NCBI GenBank assembly: GCA_050290225.1
Contig: JBNKHG010000033.1
Span: 77,955 to 141,954, forward strand
Direction of reading: 5' to 3'
DNA: 64,000 nt
From: JBNKHG01 sp050290225
GTDB lineage: Bacteria; Pseudomonadota; Gammaproteobacteria; Pseudomonadales; Cellvibrionaceae
Shown here: positions 44,263 through 53,371 of the stretch, one piece after another
Numbering within the stretch: position 1 is the stretch's first letter
How the letters are laid out: each line of letters begins with the position of its first letter
Notes under the pieces: generated by a model
What the model was told of the DNA's origin: nothing
Seen by the model: the letters and a program-made list of their open reading frames with translations, nothing else
Database searches by the model: none
Made by a program: the position numbers and the translations under genes

Positions 44263-45435
44263 ATGACTAATTTACTCAAGGGGCTTGAAACATTAAAAGT
44301 CGAGATGGCGGAATGGCGCCACACGTTTCATAAATATCCAGAAATCGCGTATAAAGAGTTTAAAACATCTGACTTCATTGCCCAAAAGCTCGAATCTGCG
44401 GGCCTGAAGATACACCGGGGGCTGGCTGGAACTGGCGTTGTTGCTACATTGAAAAATGGATCAGGCTCGAAATGTATTGGGCTTAGAGCCGATATGGATG
44501 CCCTGCCTATTGCAGAAAAAAATACTTTTTCGCATAGCTCAACGATACCTGGAATGATGCATGCTTGCGGTCATGACGGACATTCCGCCATGCTGATGGG
44601 AGCAGCAATTTACTTATCTGAAAATCGGAACTTTGATGGAACGATTCATTTTGTATTTCAACCGGCAGAAGAAAATGAAGCCGGCGCAAGGCGTATGATA
44701 GATGATGGATTTTTAGAGCTTTTCCCAATGGATGAAATATATGGTATGCATAATTATCCTGGTTTGCCTGAAGGGAAATTCAAGATTAAAGACGGCTGCT
44801 TTTTGGCCGGCCGAGATCACTTTGAGATTCAGGTTATTGGAAAAGGAACCCACGCCGCTTTCCCACATTCAGGCGTTGACCCTGTATTCGTAGCTTCACA
44901 TATTATTAGTACTATTCAGGGCATCGTCTCAAGGAAGTTAGATCCACTGGATAATGTCGTAATATCAATCACGCAAGTCCATGGCGGGGATGCATTGAAT
45001 GTTATCCCTGAACTGGTAACGCTGAAAGGAAGCGTTCGCACCCTGAGGACATCAAGCCGGGAACTGGTTATTAACCAGATGGAGCAAGTCATTAAGGGTA
45101 TCTGTATTTCCTTCGGTGCTGAATACAAATTTAATTACACCGTGGGATATCCGCCCTTAGTCAATTCAACCGAGGCAACAAAAAAATCCATTCAAGCCGC
45201 AACGAATTTGGTCGGCGGCAAGAATGTCGATGAGAACGCAATTCCAATAATGGGGTCAGAGGACTTTGCCTTCTACCTCGAAAAAAAACCAGGCGCCTAT
45301 ATACTTATAGGAAATGGAGAAGGTGAAGTAGGCGGATGCATGGTACATAATCCATACTATGATTTTAATGACCGCATACTCCCCTTAGGCGCCTCTTACT
45401 GGGTATCTCTCGCACATACAGCTCTTGGAGCTTGA
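44263..45435 (+). CDS. M20 amidohydrolase, hippurate/IAA-conjugate hydrolase type
   Basis: A 390-residue M20D enzyme: WRHTFHKYPEIAYKE, GLRADMDALPI, MMHACGHDGHSAMLMG (metal Cys and His), QPAEENEAGARRMIDDG (catalytic and metal Glu), YGMHNYPGLPEG (His), and MVHNPYYDFND (His). All two-metal ligands are in place. Members cleave the amide bond of N-acyl amino acids such as hippurate and indole-acetyl conjugates. Together with the AbgB-like enzyme at 42491 it suggests the island substrate is an acyl-amino-acid or similar amide. The aldehyde dehydrogenase gene follows 82 bp downstream. Confidence 0.95.
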   Translation: MTNLLKGLETLKVEMAEWRHTFHKYPEIAYKEFKTSDFIAQKLESAGLKIHRGLAGTGVVATLKNGSGSKCIGLRADMDALPIAEKNTFSHSSTIPGMMHACGHDGHSAMLMGAAIYLSENRNFDGTIHFVFQPAEENEAGARRMIDDGFLELFPMDEIYGMHNYPGLPEGKFKIKDGCFLAGRDHFEIQVIGKGTHAAFPHSGVDPVFVASHIISTIQGIVSRKLDPLDNVVISITQVHGGDALNVIPELVTLKGSVRTLRTSSRELVINQMEQVIKGICISFGAEYKFNYTVGYPPLVNSTEATKKSIQAATNLVGGKNVDENAIPIMGSEDFAFYLEKKPGAYILIGNGEGEVGGCMVHNPYYDFNDRILPLGASYWVSLAHTALGA

Positions 45436-45516
45436 ATTAAATAACCTATCATCTTGAGAATGCTTCGAATTACTTGAATAACGTCGTTAGCATTTTTACA
45501 TACGAGGTATTAATTT

Positions 45517-47004
45517 GTGGAACAAACTCCTCAAACTAAAGATCAGATATCAATCGAAAACCAGCTTAATCTCATAGGAGGAGAATGGACAAGCTCAGCT
45601 ACAGCTATTCCCGTGGAAGACCCTGCTTCTCTCCAGGAAATTACACAGGTTTTCCTCGCCGATGAGAAGGATGCAGAAAATGCCTTAATAGCAGCTAAGG
45701 CGTGTAATGATAAATCCCTACTTTCAAGAATACCACCCAAGAAAAGAAGTGAAATATTGTTCCAAATCGCTGACTACCTAAAAAGAAATATTGAGAGGGG
45801 AAGCAGACTACTGTGTTTAGAAAACGGTAAATCGATATCCAGTGCTCGAACAGAATTTGAGACCGCTATTAGATACTTTGAGTATTACGCCGGCCTTGCA
45901 GACAAAATCGAAGGTAAAACAATTCCTTTGGGAGAGAGCTACCTTGACTACACAACTTACGTGCCATATGGCGTGTCTCTACAAATCGTACCCTGGAATT
46001 CTCCCGTTGCACTATGCGCCAGATCACTGGCCCCTGCCTTAGCTACAGGAAATTCTGTTATCATTAAATCGCCTGAACAAACACCTTTAGCGATATCGAT
46101 TATTGGAGAAGCCTGCATCAATAGCGAATTGCCCCCTGGTGCAGTTAATATATTGTGTGGCTATGGAAACGACCTCGGAAACTATCTTTTAAATAGCTCC
46201 AAAATCAATCAAATTGTTTTTACAGGTTCTGTGGAAACCGGAAAAAAAGTGCTCCACGCGGCAGCGGAAAAGATTTTGCCCACGGTTGTCGAGCTTGGAG
46301 GGAAATCCATTGCGGTAGTTTTTCCTGACGCGGACATTGAAAAGACCGCCAATAGCATACTCGTAGGCGCTTTCGCAGAGTCTGGCCAGGCTTGTTCTGC
46401 TTTGACGTGGCTTGTAATTCACAGGTCCTGTTACAAGGATTTGATTTGCCTCCTGAAGAAAAAGCTCGCCAATATCACAATAGGCCCAGGCATTGAAGGA
46501 AATGACATAACCCCCTTGATATCAAGCGAACAGCTCGAGAAGGTAGCATCAATATGTAGAGATGCAGAAGAAAAAGGAGCTAGAATTACGTCTGGCGGAA
46601 ACTCGTTATCAAATAATTTAAAGGGGAATTTTTTTCGACCGAGAATTGTTGAGAATGTAGATCAAAAAATGAGATTATTCTACGAGGAGGTTTTTGGTCC
46701 GGTATTGATTGTTTCAGAATTCGAAACTATTGATGAAACGATTGAGCTGGTAAACAGTTCCAAATATGGATTAGTGTCTGGAATTTATACTAATGATATA
46801 AATATTGCGATCAGTTTGGCGAATAATTTTAATACGGGACAGGTTTTTATAAATGATTGGTATATTGGCGGCGTGGAGACACCATTTGGGGGCGTGAAAG
46901 AGTCTGGTTTTGGCAGGGAAAAAGGGCAGGAAGGGCTGTACAACTATGTTCAAACCAAAAATATTGGTGCCCGCATTTTTTGCAGGAACCTTCCAGACCG
47001 ATAG
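45517..47004 (+). CDS. Aldehyde dehydrogenase (GTG start)
   Basis: A 495-residue ALDH starting at GTG 45517; GAGG-like sequence (ACGAGG) lies about 10 bp upstream. Motifs: VPWNSPVALCARSLAPALATGN, FTGSVETGKK, VVELGGKSIAVVF with the catalytic Glu, GAFAESGQACSALTW with the catalytic Cys, EEVFGPVLIV, and TPFGGVKESGFGREKG. It converts an aldehyde to an acid with NAD(P)+. Within this island it could handle the aldehyde produced by the amine-oxidase-like flavoprotein at 37709. Same operon as the M20 enzyme at 44263. Confidence 0.94.
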   Translation: MEQTPQTKDQISIENQLNLIGGEWTSSATAIPVEDPASLQEITQVFLADEKDAENALIAAKACNDKSLLSRIPPKKRSEILFQIADYLKRNIERGSRLLCLENGKSISSARTEFETAIRYFEYYAGLADKIEGKTIPLGESYLDYTTYVPYGVSLQIVPWNSPVALCARSLAPALATGNSVIIKSPEQTPLAISIIGEACINSELPPGAVNILCGYGNDLGNYLLNSSKINQIVFTGSVETGKKVLHAAAEKILPTVVELGGKSIAVVFPDADIEKTANSILVGAFAESGQACSALTWLVIHRSCYKDLICLLKKKLANITIGPGIEGNDITPLISSEQLEKVASICRDAEEKGARITSGGNSLSNNLKGNFFRPRIVENVDQKMRLFYEEVFGPVLIVSEFETIDETIELVNSSKYGLVSGIYTNDINIAISLANNFNTGQVFINDWYIGGVETPFGGVKESGFGREKGQEGLYNYVQTKNIGARIFCRNLPDR

Positions 47005-47048
47005 ATACCCTTATATACTTCGTATTATTTGAACGTTATGAGACCGTG

Positions 47049-47843
47049 TTATTTGGCTAGTCCTTCAGATAGAGAGGCATTTGCTTTTTTTAATTTTTCA
47101 TTTAATTCAGATAAATTATCTTCAAGAACCTTCACATGCAGCGTAATTTCTTCAAAAACCGCGTCTGTTGACTCTGGCCTTGGGAAGACGTCCTGAAGAG
47201 AATTAGAATCGGAATTTAAACATCCATATTCAAATATCAGGATAAATTTACTTGCAATCTCCTCTGCTTTAAAATTTGTGTATTTGTACCATTTACTGAT
47301 ATTGCAGCACATCCCTAAAAAAGCTTCTATCAATATACGTGGAGGTATATCTTTAAAAATATTTTTTTCTTGCCCTTCTTTTATCAACTTTTCAAATAAC
47401 AACTCCTCTTTTCTAAAAAGCTTTAGTACCGAGCTCTTACTGGGTTCCGGAAGATCCATTGGACCCCGGATAGAGGTTGTCTCAAAAAATATGTTTGAAC
47501 ACATAAGCATAGTATATTCGTAAATAATTCTTCTTAGTTTTTCCGCAGGATGCAGGCTGGACTGCACGATAGGTTCAAAATGTTTGGAAACCAGATTACT
47601 CGATTGCTTAAATATTTCCAAAATCAGTTCTTCCTTATCCTGAAAATAATAATATATTGTAGCTTTGGCTTTATCAGCTCTATCCGCCACCTCGTTCATA
47701 GTAACTCCGGCATACCCCCGCTCAAGAAACAGTTCCGCCGCCGCTTCCAATATCTGCAAACGGTGTTTGTCCGGGCGATCCTTTTTGGCAGAGCCTTTTT
47801 TTCCAGCGCTTGACTTCTCACGACTCATATATAACTCACACAA
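47049..47843 (-). CDS. TetR-family regulator with C-terminal coiled coil; candidate island regulator
   Basis: A 264-residue protein. A basic tail (SSAGKKGSAKKDRPDKH) precedes the helix-turn-helix LQILEAAAELFLERGYAGVTMNEVADRADKAKATIYYYFQDKEELI (about residues 29-75), followed by a ligand domain and an unusual C-terminal extension (VKVLEDNLSELNEKLKKANA) that should form a coiled coil. TetR proteins of this kind often respond to acyl-CoA esters. It is the only regulator in the 27-55 kb core and lies in its middle. A shared inverted motif in five promoter regions is a credible target set. The start could also be Met6 (MSREKSS). Confidence 0.9.
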   Translation of the reverse strand: MCELYMSREKSSAGKKGSAKKDRPDKHRLQILEAAAELFLERGYAGVTMNEVADRADKAKATIYYYFQDKEELILEIFKQSSNLVSKHFEPIVQSSLHPAEKLRRIIYEYTMLMCSNIFFETTSIRGPMDLPEPSKSSVLKLFRKEELLFEKLIKEGQEKNIFKDIPPRILIEAFLGMCCNISKWYKYTNFKAEEIASKFILIFEYGCLNSDSNSLQDVFPRPESTDAVFEEITLHVKVLEDNLSELNEKLKKANASLSEGLAK

Positions 47844-48147
47844 ATCCGGTTAAAGAAATTATTTTTAAATTTATTTAGCTCTGAACCTCGAAACACAATG
47901 GAAAGGCTTGTTTACGAGCGCTAATGAGCCACTGCGCATTATATAATTTTTTTCATGAAAAAACACACCTCAATATTAGCAGCAGGGCTTCCACAGTTGG
48001 CTATACAAGCTCTCTATCACTGTAGGATAAAAAACTGAGATCCGTTTCTAGCCGTTTATGCCATTCGAATTCAAAATTTGACTTAGTTTCTGTCAGGAAC
48101 AATTCCCGTCGCCATAGTTTTCCTAAAAGACATTGCCCATTTTTAAG

Positions 48148-48177
48148 ACGTATGGTATAGTTCCATACCATATAGTC
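48148..48177. promoter_or_regulatory. Candidate TetR operator D, upstream of the hydratase
   Basis: Inverted ATACCATACGT (plus positions 48148-48158) and plus-strand ATACCATATAGTC (48165-48177). GGTAT and ATACC face each other across AGTTCC, forming a good dyad 60 bp before the gene. It lies in the gap between the divergent TetR and hydratase genes. Confidence 0.6.
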
Positions 48178-48236
48178 AATATTCGGCGAAATGACTGTAT
48201 GGAACGAATATACATTATTTTCAGGAGCCAATGATT

Positions 48237-49100
48237 ATGAATAAGACTTCTTCCCACGCAGCTGTCGAGCCAAGTGCAACCGGCACCAGTATCTATTCTG
48301 GAAATCAATTTTCTGTCTATGTTGATGGCTCGATTGCCTGGTTGATAAATTCCAGGCCGGAGCGTCTAAATGCAATTAAAAATGCAACCTGGTCAGAACT
48401 TCTCGACGCTTTGGATGCTATTGAAAAAAGGTCTGACATCCGAGTGACCATCTTAACTGGCGACGGAGAGGCCTTCTGTGCTGGCGCTGACGTCGGCAGT
48501 ATGCTTGATGACGTCGTCGCAATCGAGTCCAAAGAAAAAACGGTTAAAGATTTGCGCGTAATTCAAACGAATCTACAAAACTCAACGCGCAAAATTCGAA
48601 ATTCATCAGTTCCCGTTATTGCCGCAGTTACCGGTTATGCCGTTGGAGCGGGTCTGGAGATGTGCCTGGCGTGTGATCTCGTAGTAGCAGATACAACTGC
48701 TATCATGGGTTTTCCAGAAGTCAATGTCGGTATAACCATTACAAATGGTGGGACATTTTTCCTTTCAAAAGTCGTAGGTTTGAATAAGGCGAGAGAGCTA
48801 GCTTACACAGGCGAATTCGTTGATGCAAATGAGGCGTTTCGCATTGGCCTGATTAACAAGCTTGTTGAACCAGGTAGTGTACGAGCGCAGGCCAAGAAGC
48901 TGGCAGATCGTATCGCCAGTCGCGCACCTGTTGCAATCACCCTTCATAAACGACTTCTCGATTCCGCCGCCCAATCCAGTTTGGAAACAGCATTAACGTT
49001 CGAAACCGAGGGTTTGATAACAACGGCTAGAACAGATGATCATGTTGAAGGCGCAAAGGCATTTATCGAAAAGAGATTGCCACAATTCGAGGGACGCTGA
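48237..49100 (+). CDS. Enoyl-CoA hydratase/isomerase (crotonase family)
   Basis: AGGAG at 48223-48227 is nine bases before the ATG at 48237 and only three before the one at 48231, so I choose 48237 (287 residues). An unusual ~30-residue N-terminal tail precedes the fold. Crotonase motifs: RPERLNAIKN, GDGEAFCAGADVGSM (oxyanion), GYAVGAGLEMCLACDLV with the first Glu, and GFPEVNVGITITNGG with the second. It hydrates or isomerises an enoyl-CoA and is separate from the fused enzyme at 29996, hinting at two different hydration steps. Monocistronic, divergent from the TetR gene. Confidence 0.93.
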   Translation: MNKTSSHAAVEPSATGTSIYSGNQFSVYVDGSIAWLINSRPERLNAIKNATWSELLDALDAIEKRSDIRVTILTGDGEAFCAGADVGSMLDDVVAIESKEKTVKDLRVIQTNLQNSTRKIRNSSVPVIAAVTGYAVGAGLEMCLACDLVVADTTAIMGFPEVNVGITITNGGTFFLSKVVGLNKARELAYTGEFVDANEAFRIGLINKLVEPGSVRAQAKKLADRIASRAPVAITLHKRLLDSAAQSSLETALTFETEGLITTARTDDHVEGAKAFIEKRLPQFEGR

Positions 49101-49106
49101 AGTTCG

Positions 49107-49126
49107 GGGCGGCCTTTCAACCGCCC
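49107..49126 (+). terminator. Weak hairpin after the enoyl-CoA hydratase gene
   Basis: GGGCGG and CCGCCC pair around an eight-base loop, seven bases after the stop codon; TCATTTG follows. Position supports a terminator, though the stem is only 6 bp. Confidence 0.5.
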
Positions 49127-49186
49127 TCATTTGAATATCGAATAGCACCTTCATTTCATATCCATGCCCCTCATTACAGCGATCCC

Positions 49187-50080
49187 TCATTCAATAAAAC
49201 ACAAGTAGACACGAAGTTCATTTAGAGCGATCCAAATACATTCGCCTGAAATCACGTACTCTAAATTAGTTCTTTTTAGATAAGAAGAAAATTTTGAAAT
49301 ATTAATAACCTGGATTACCAATATACTGTATGGAAAAGCCTGGCTAGCGTCGCCCTCATCAAAAGGAATCCCCATAAGGCGTTTGTCATCTGTAAAGTTA
49401 AGGGGTGAACTTAGAGAAGAAAACGAAACCTTATTATCTTTTTCAAATGATCTACCCTGAGGCTTGAGAAATCTATCGAAGCTCTGTGCTGCTTTGTAAA
49501 GGTCAGGAACAAAAAGAATACATGATATAAGCCTAACAGCACCATTCACATGATTCCTCAAAGAATCGTCTAAAATCTTATTACTATCGTGATTCTGAGA
49601 ATAAAAAAACCGAAGTCCGCAGGTTTCATTTTCAGAGATAAACAATTGACTAAAACGAACAATTTCGTCACTAGCGACATTGAGTTTTCTTTTCCAAAAA
49701 AAAGGTTTTTCATGGCCTATTTTTTCAGATTGAAGTTTTCTATGTATGGCATCCACGTCATTTGTTGCAAGCGCAATCCAGTATAATCCACTAGATGCTT
49801 CTTGTAATCCGTAAGGATCATTAATTGATTGAGATTCTCCTCTTAATCCCAAAATTTCAATATACTGATTTTCCAAGGGAATAAGACGATTAAATGTCGG
49901 AGAATGCTCATGTTGTGCTTTATTTGATATAGTAAAGCCAGCCGTGTTGAAAGTGTTTACAGCCGATTGAAAGTCTCGACAATAAATGACCACATGATCG
50001 ACCTGATCGCTATAAGATATGATATGGGAGGCATGTTTTTCGTTCAGCAAGTTTAGATTATCTCGTCTTATTGAAACCAT
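49187..50080 (-). CDS. VOC/glyoxalase-like protein
   Basis: A 297-residue protein with a VOC-type N-terminal half: DQVDHVVIYCRDFQSAVNTFNTAGFTI, NRLIPLENQYIEILGLRG, SGLYWIALATNDVDAIHRKLQ. The C-terminal half repeats the fold loosely (GAVRLISCILFVPDLYKAAQSF). The type fits the Glyoxalase-like (PF13468) family, whose reactions are mostly unknown; some members are epimerases or dioxygenases. It follows the acyl-CoA ligase gene at 50116 by 35 bp on the minus strand and is the last gene of that operon. Confidence 0.8.
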   Translation of the reverse strand: MVSIRRDNLNLLNEKHASHIISYSDQVDHVVIYCRDFQSAVNTFNTAGFTISNKAQHEHSPTFNRLIPLENQYIEILGLRGESQSINDPYGLQEASSGLYWIALATNDVDAIHRKLQSEKIGHEKPFFWKRKLNVASDEIVRFSQLFISENETCGLRFFYSQNHDSNKILDDSLRNHVNGAVRLISCILFVPDLYKAAQSFDRFLKPQGRSFEKDNKVSFSSLSSPLNFTDDKRLMGIPFDEGDASQAFPYSILVIQVINISKFSSYLKRTNLEYVISGECIWIALNELRVYLCFIE

Positions 50081-50115
50081 ACTTAATGGGCCCGCTTTAT
50101 TAACACTTTTCTAAA

Positions 50116-51612
50116 TCAAACGAGTTGCTTTAGACGTTTTCTATCAATCTTGTTTGGCCCAACAAGAGGAAATTCCTTAATGACGATTATCCTCCTGGGA
50201 TTCTTATAGGGGGAGAGATGATTGAGAGCAAATGTTTTTAAAATATCTTCATTGAACTGTTGGCTATCTTTCACTGTGACGAAAGCTACAGGCACCTCTC
50301 CCTTTATTTCATCTGGCGCCCCTACAACAGCCACCTGATTAATTAAGGGGTGGGCTTCTAAAACCCTTTCAATTTCTATTGGATAAATATTTTCCCCACC
50401 ACAATTGATCATGTCATCAGCACGGCCGGCAAAAAAAGCGAACCCTTCCCGATCAAAACTCATAATATCTCCGGTATTGAACCAGCCATCAATCAAGTTG
50501 GTATTGATAGCTCGTTCATTTCCATTAACGTACCCTGTCATCGTTGCCGGAGTCTCAAGAAGAAAAATTCCTTCATTATCGGATACTTTATCGATAAGGC
50601 GGTACTTAATCCCTTTGAGGGGGTATCCTAATGAGCATCGGGGAGTTTCCTTTCCTTCCGGATGATCACCGAAAGTAGCCCCTCCTGTTTCTGTTGTTCC
50701 ATAGCTGTTTTTGATTTTTGCGTTTGGGAAAAGTTTTTCAATTGATTCAATCAAGCTATCACTGATTGGCGCCGAACCAATCGTAATGTGCGTTACCGGC
50801 ATTACGTCACTGGGTTTTAGAAGGTACGCATATTCCATTAACCTTGTAAACATAGTTGGGACGCCTGTCAGAAAGGTACAGGAATGACGTATTATTGAGC
50901 GAGCGAATAGCTCAGCGTCAAATTTTTTAAGCAAACAAACTGTTCCACCAGTCTTAAGCGAAATCAAAGAACATAACAAACCGTTTACGTGAAACAAAGG
51001 TGCCGCGACTAAAAGCCTGGTATTATTATCAAGCCGTGGAGGCTCTCCAATCAGGGAATGCAAAACCCAATTTTGTCCTTTATGCGTAAGAGGAACGCCT
51101 TTTGGCTTTCCTGTAGAACCGGAAGTATAGACAATCATGGCACATGTATCAGTGGTCACCTCTGCCGCTTCTAAACTAAATGATTCTATAGTTCTTTTAA
51201 AAAAATTGGCTTTTGATACACTGGATATGTCAACAACTGGGATTGTGAATTTTTCTGCCGGCAAAAGAGATTTATCAGCAATCAACAAGCTGGCTTGGCA
51301 ATCGGAAATTATCCATCGGATGGTATCAGCATTTTGTTTGTAATTAATTGGCACAGCTACAAGGCCAGCATACATAATTCCCAGGATAGTCGCCAGGCAT
51401 TCGCAAGAATTGTCGGCGCAAACCGCAATTTTCATTCCACGCTCATATCTATTTTCTACCAAATAGTGCGCAATGGCCAAAATAGAATTTTGAAGTTCCG
51501 AATATGTTAACTTTCGTTCTTTATTCCCTTTCTCTGGGCTTATTATCGCGATGCGATCTACACCACAAAACTTAGAGCAAATGCCTCCTAAATTTTCTAA
51601 TATGCTATCCAT
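50116..51612 (-). CDS. Acyl-CoA synthetase (AMP-binding), copy 3
   Basis: A 498-residue ligase: MIVYTSGSTGKPKGVPLTH (P-loop), NSYGTTETGG (A5), GWFNTGDIMSFDREGFAFFAGR (A7), CGGENIYPIEIE (A8), and terminal Lys in LVGPNKIDRKRL. The length and the ETGG/GGENIYPIE type set it apart from the two CaiC-like copies, so it probably activates a different acid. It shares the minus-strand run from the alcohol dehydrogenase-like gene, but a 141-bp inverted-repeat element sits in its leader and may now supply or block its promoter. Confidence 0.92.
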   Translation of the reverse strand: MDSILENLGGICSKFCGVDRIAIISPEKGNKERKLTYSELQNSILAIAHYLVENRYERGMKIAVCADNSCECLATILGIMYAGLVAVPINYKQNADTIRWIISDCQASLLIADKSLLPAEKFTIPVVDISSVSKANFFKRTIESFSLEAAEVTTDTCAMIVYTSGSTGKPKGVPLTHKGQNWVLHSLIGEPPRLDNNTRLLVAAPLFHVNGLLCSLISLKTGGTVCLLKKFDAELFARSIIRHSCTFLTGVPTMFTRLMEYAYLLKPSDVMPVTHITIGSAPISDSLIESIEKLFPNAKIKNSYGTTETGGATFGDHPEGKETPRCSLGYPLKGIKYRLIDKVSDNEGIFLLETPATMTGYVNGNERAINTNLIDGWFNTGDIMSFDREGFAFFAGRADDMINCGGENIYPIEIERVLEAHPLINQVAVVGAPDEIKGEVPVAFVTVKDSQQFNEDILKTFALNHLSPYKNPRRIIVIKEFPLVGPNKIDRKRLKQLV

Positions 51613-51642
51613 CTAATTTCCCATATAATAGAAAGAAGATAA

Positions 51643-51783
51643 GGGCACCTCTAAAAACTACTGCGCAACCGAATTGCCGCGTCGCGTGCTCGCTCAAGCC
51701 TCCCCTATCGACTTGATATGTCTCGGCTTTCGCTGCGCGGCTCCTTGCACTTCGGTTTGCTCGCTACGTTTTTAGAGGTGCCC
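51643..51783. mobile_element. 141-bp MITE-like element with 16-bp terminal inverted repeats
   Basis: The ends GGGCACCTCTAAAAAC (51643-51658) and GTTTTTAGAGGTGCCC (51768-51783) are perfect inverted repeats. The element is flanked on both sides by ATAA (51639-51642 and 51784-51787), a 4-bp target-site duplication. The interior has no coding capacity and is GC-rich compared with its surroundings. It is non-autonomous and must have been moved by a transposase with matching ends, not present in this window. Confidence 0.88.
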
Positions 51784-51811
51784 ATAAGTTAATAAATCGG
51801 AATCCAAATTC

Positions 51812-52213
51812 TTACCTCACCCGAAAATTAGCCCGGCCAATTACAACTAAAGTTCCCTTGCCATCAAAGACATCGATATCGACTACACAGCTCTTTTTAC
51901 CTTTCCTGCGCATATGAGCTTTTGCGACTAGATTCGATTCTCTTGCCACGGAAAGGAAGTCGACTCTCAGGTCGGTTGTAAAGCAATCCACCCCATAGAC
52001 CGCGTATGCAAGACAATTTCCAGCGAGGTCTGCCAGTGTGGATGTAACACCGCCATGAACTTCAATCCCGGCAGGTGATCTTGAGTAACTTCTTTCAAAT
52101 GGCAGCGTGATTGTGACGGTTTCCAGATCCAAATTTATTTCAGTGACAGTTACTTTTATTACCTGATGAAAAGGAGAGTCATCGATAAGGTCTTGAAGCT
52201 CATTGACAAGCAT
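51812..52213 (-). CDS. PaaI-type hotdog thioesterase
   Basis: A 133-residue hotdog-fold protein: PAGIEVHGGVTSTLADLAGNCLAYAV (HGG motif with catalytic-region Asp), FTTDLRVDFLSVA, and GTLVVIGRANFRV. The family hydrolyses acyl- or aryl-CoA thioesters, often to rescue CoA from dead-end intermediates. It follows the alcohol dehydrogenase-like gene by 30 bp on the same strand; the MITE lies directly downstream. Confidence 0.9.
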   Translation of the reverse strand: MLVNELQDLIDDSPFHQVIKVTVTEINLDLETVTITLPFERSYSRSPAGIEVHGGVTSTLADLAGNCLAYAVYGVDCFTTDLRVDFLSVARESNLVAKAHMRRKGKKSCVVDIDVFDGKGTLVVIGRANFRVR

Positions 52214-52243
52214 TATATGGCATTTCCTTTAAAAGAGTAATTT

Positions 52244-53257
52244 TCAGGGCTCGATCAATATTTTCCCGATTACATTTCTTTCTTCCATTTGTCTCTCTGC
52301 AACTGCCACATCATCCAACGCATACGATTTATGAATAACCGGTCTAATCGTTGCATCAGCGGCCATTTTGACGACGGAAACCAAATCCCTATTTTTCCAG
52401 CCGTCTGAGCCAATAATATTTTGCTCGAAAGTCCAAATGTACCTTATGTCTGTCCTGGGATCATAACCTGCCGTAGCACCACAGGTTAGTAATTTTCCAT
52501 TTTTCTTTAAGCATTTTAGAGATTTAGCCCATGTTTCACCGCCCGTAAAGTTTACAATTACAGTTGCACCTCCGGTCCCGTCCTTGCTGTGAGGCTTTCC
52601 CCAAATATCATAGACTGCCTTATGGATATCGATGTGACTGGCGTTAATCGAATGATCCGCACCTATTTCACCAAGAGCTTTTAATTTATCATTGCTATTA
52701 GAGCACGCTGCGACTTCAGCGCCGATTTGTTTTGCTAATTGGATACACGCAACACCAACACCACCGCTCGCGCCAATTATTAAGACGCGATCATTTTTGT
52801 TTACACGACCTCTTGTAATAAGCATCCTATGCGCGGTGCCATAGGCAAGTGGTAGTGTCGCTGCAGTTTTATAATCGAGATTCTCCGGAAGCGCTATCAA
52901 CTGGGAAGCTTTAACCTTAACATACTCCGCTTTACCTCCATCCTCTGTTTCGCCAAGCATTCCGAATTTTCGCCCGCTCTGCCAACCGGGGTTGGCTAGA
53001 ACTCTATCGCCAACCCTACAGCTTTTGACAGACTTACCAAGTTCAACAATTTCGCCTGAAATATCCGAGCCTGTGACTACAGGAAGATGGATTGGTACTC
53101 CTGGCATACCCCTTCTAGTGAATATGTCGTGGTGATTCAAAGAACAGGCGTGTACTTTTAGTATAACTTCACCATTACCCGGTATGGGATCCGGGTAATC
53201 TTTCTCCAATATAATATTTTCAGTCCCACCATGTTTGTATATAACCGCTGCTTTCAT
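52244..53257 (-). CDS. Medium-chain dehydrogenase/reductase (quinone oxidoreductase-like)
   Basis: A 337-residue MDR protein: N-terminal GroES-like domain (VHACSLNHHDIFTRRGMPGVPI, GSDISGEIVELGKSV, GDRVLANPGW) and Rossmann domain with LIIGASGGVGVACIQLAKQIGA and GADHSINAS. The structural-zinc cysteines of true alcohol dehydrogenases are absent, which supports an NADPH-dependent reductase (enoyl or quinone type). It would oxidise or reduce a pathway intermediate. First gene of a minus-strand operon with PaaI, ligase 3 and the VOC protein, divergent from an MFS gene. Confidence 0.9.
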   Translation of the reverse strand: MKAAVIYKHGGTENIILEKDYPDPIPGNGEVILKVHACSLNHHDIFTRRGMPGVPIHLPVVTGSDISGEIVELGKSVKSCRVGDRVLANPGWQSGRKFGMLGETEDGGKAEYVKVKASQLIALPENLDYKTAATLPLAYGTAHRMLITRGRVNKNDRVLIIGASGGVGVACIQLAKQIGAEVAACSNSNDKLKALGEIGADHSINASHIDIHKAVYDIWGKPHSKDGTGGATVIVNFTGGETWAKSLKCLKKNGKLLTCGATAGYDPRTDIRYIWTFEQNIIGSDGWKNRDLVSVVKMAADATIRPVIHKSYALDDVAVAERQMEERNVIGKILIEP

Positions 53258-53371
53258 GGTTAACCCTTTTATATATTCATACGGAACTATAAAGACTTGA
53301 TTCTTTGAGATATAGCTTAAATCTTAAATCTTAAAAATTTACATCGTAAAAGCCAGGCTTTTCTGTATAAT

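Noticed and set aside
27208..51612. AMP-binding enzymes as part of a non-ribosomal peptide cluster
   Set aside because: No condensation, carrier-protein or thioesterase modules are fused or adjacent; the context is beta-oxidation.
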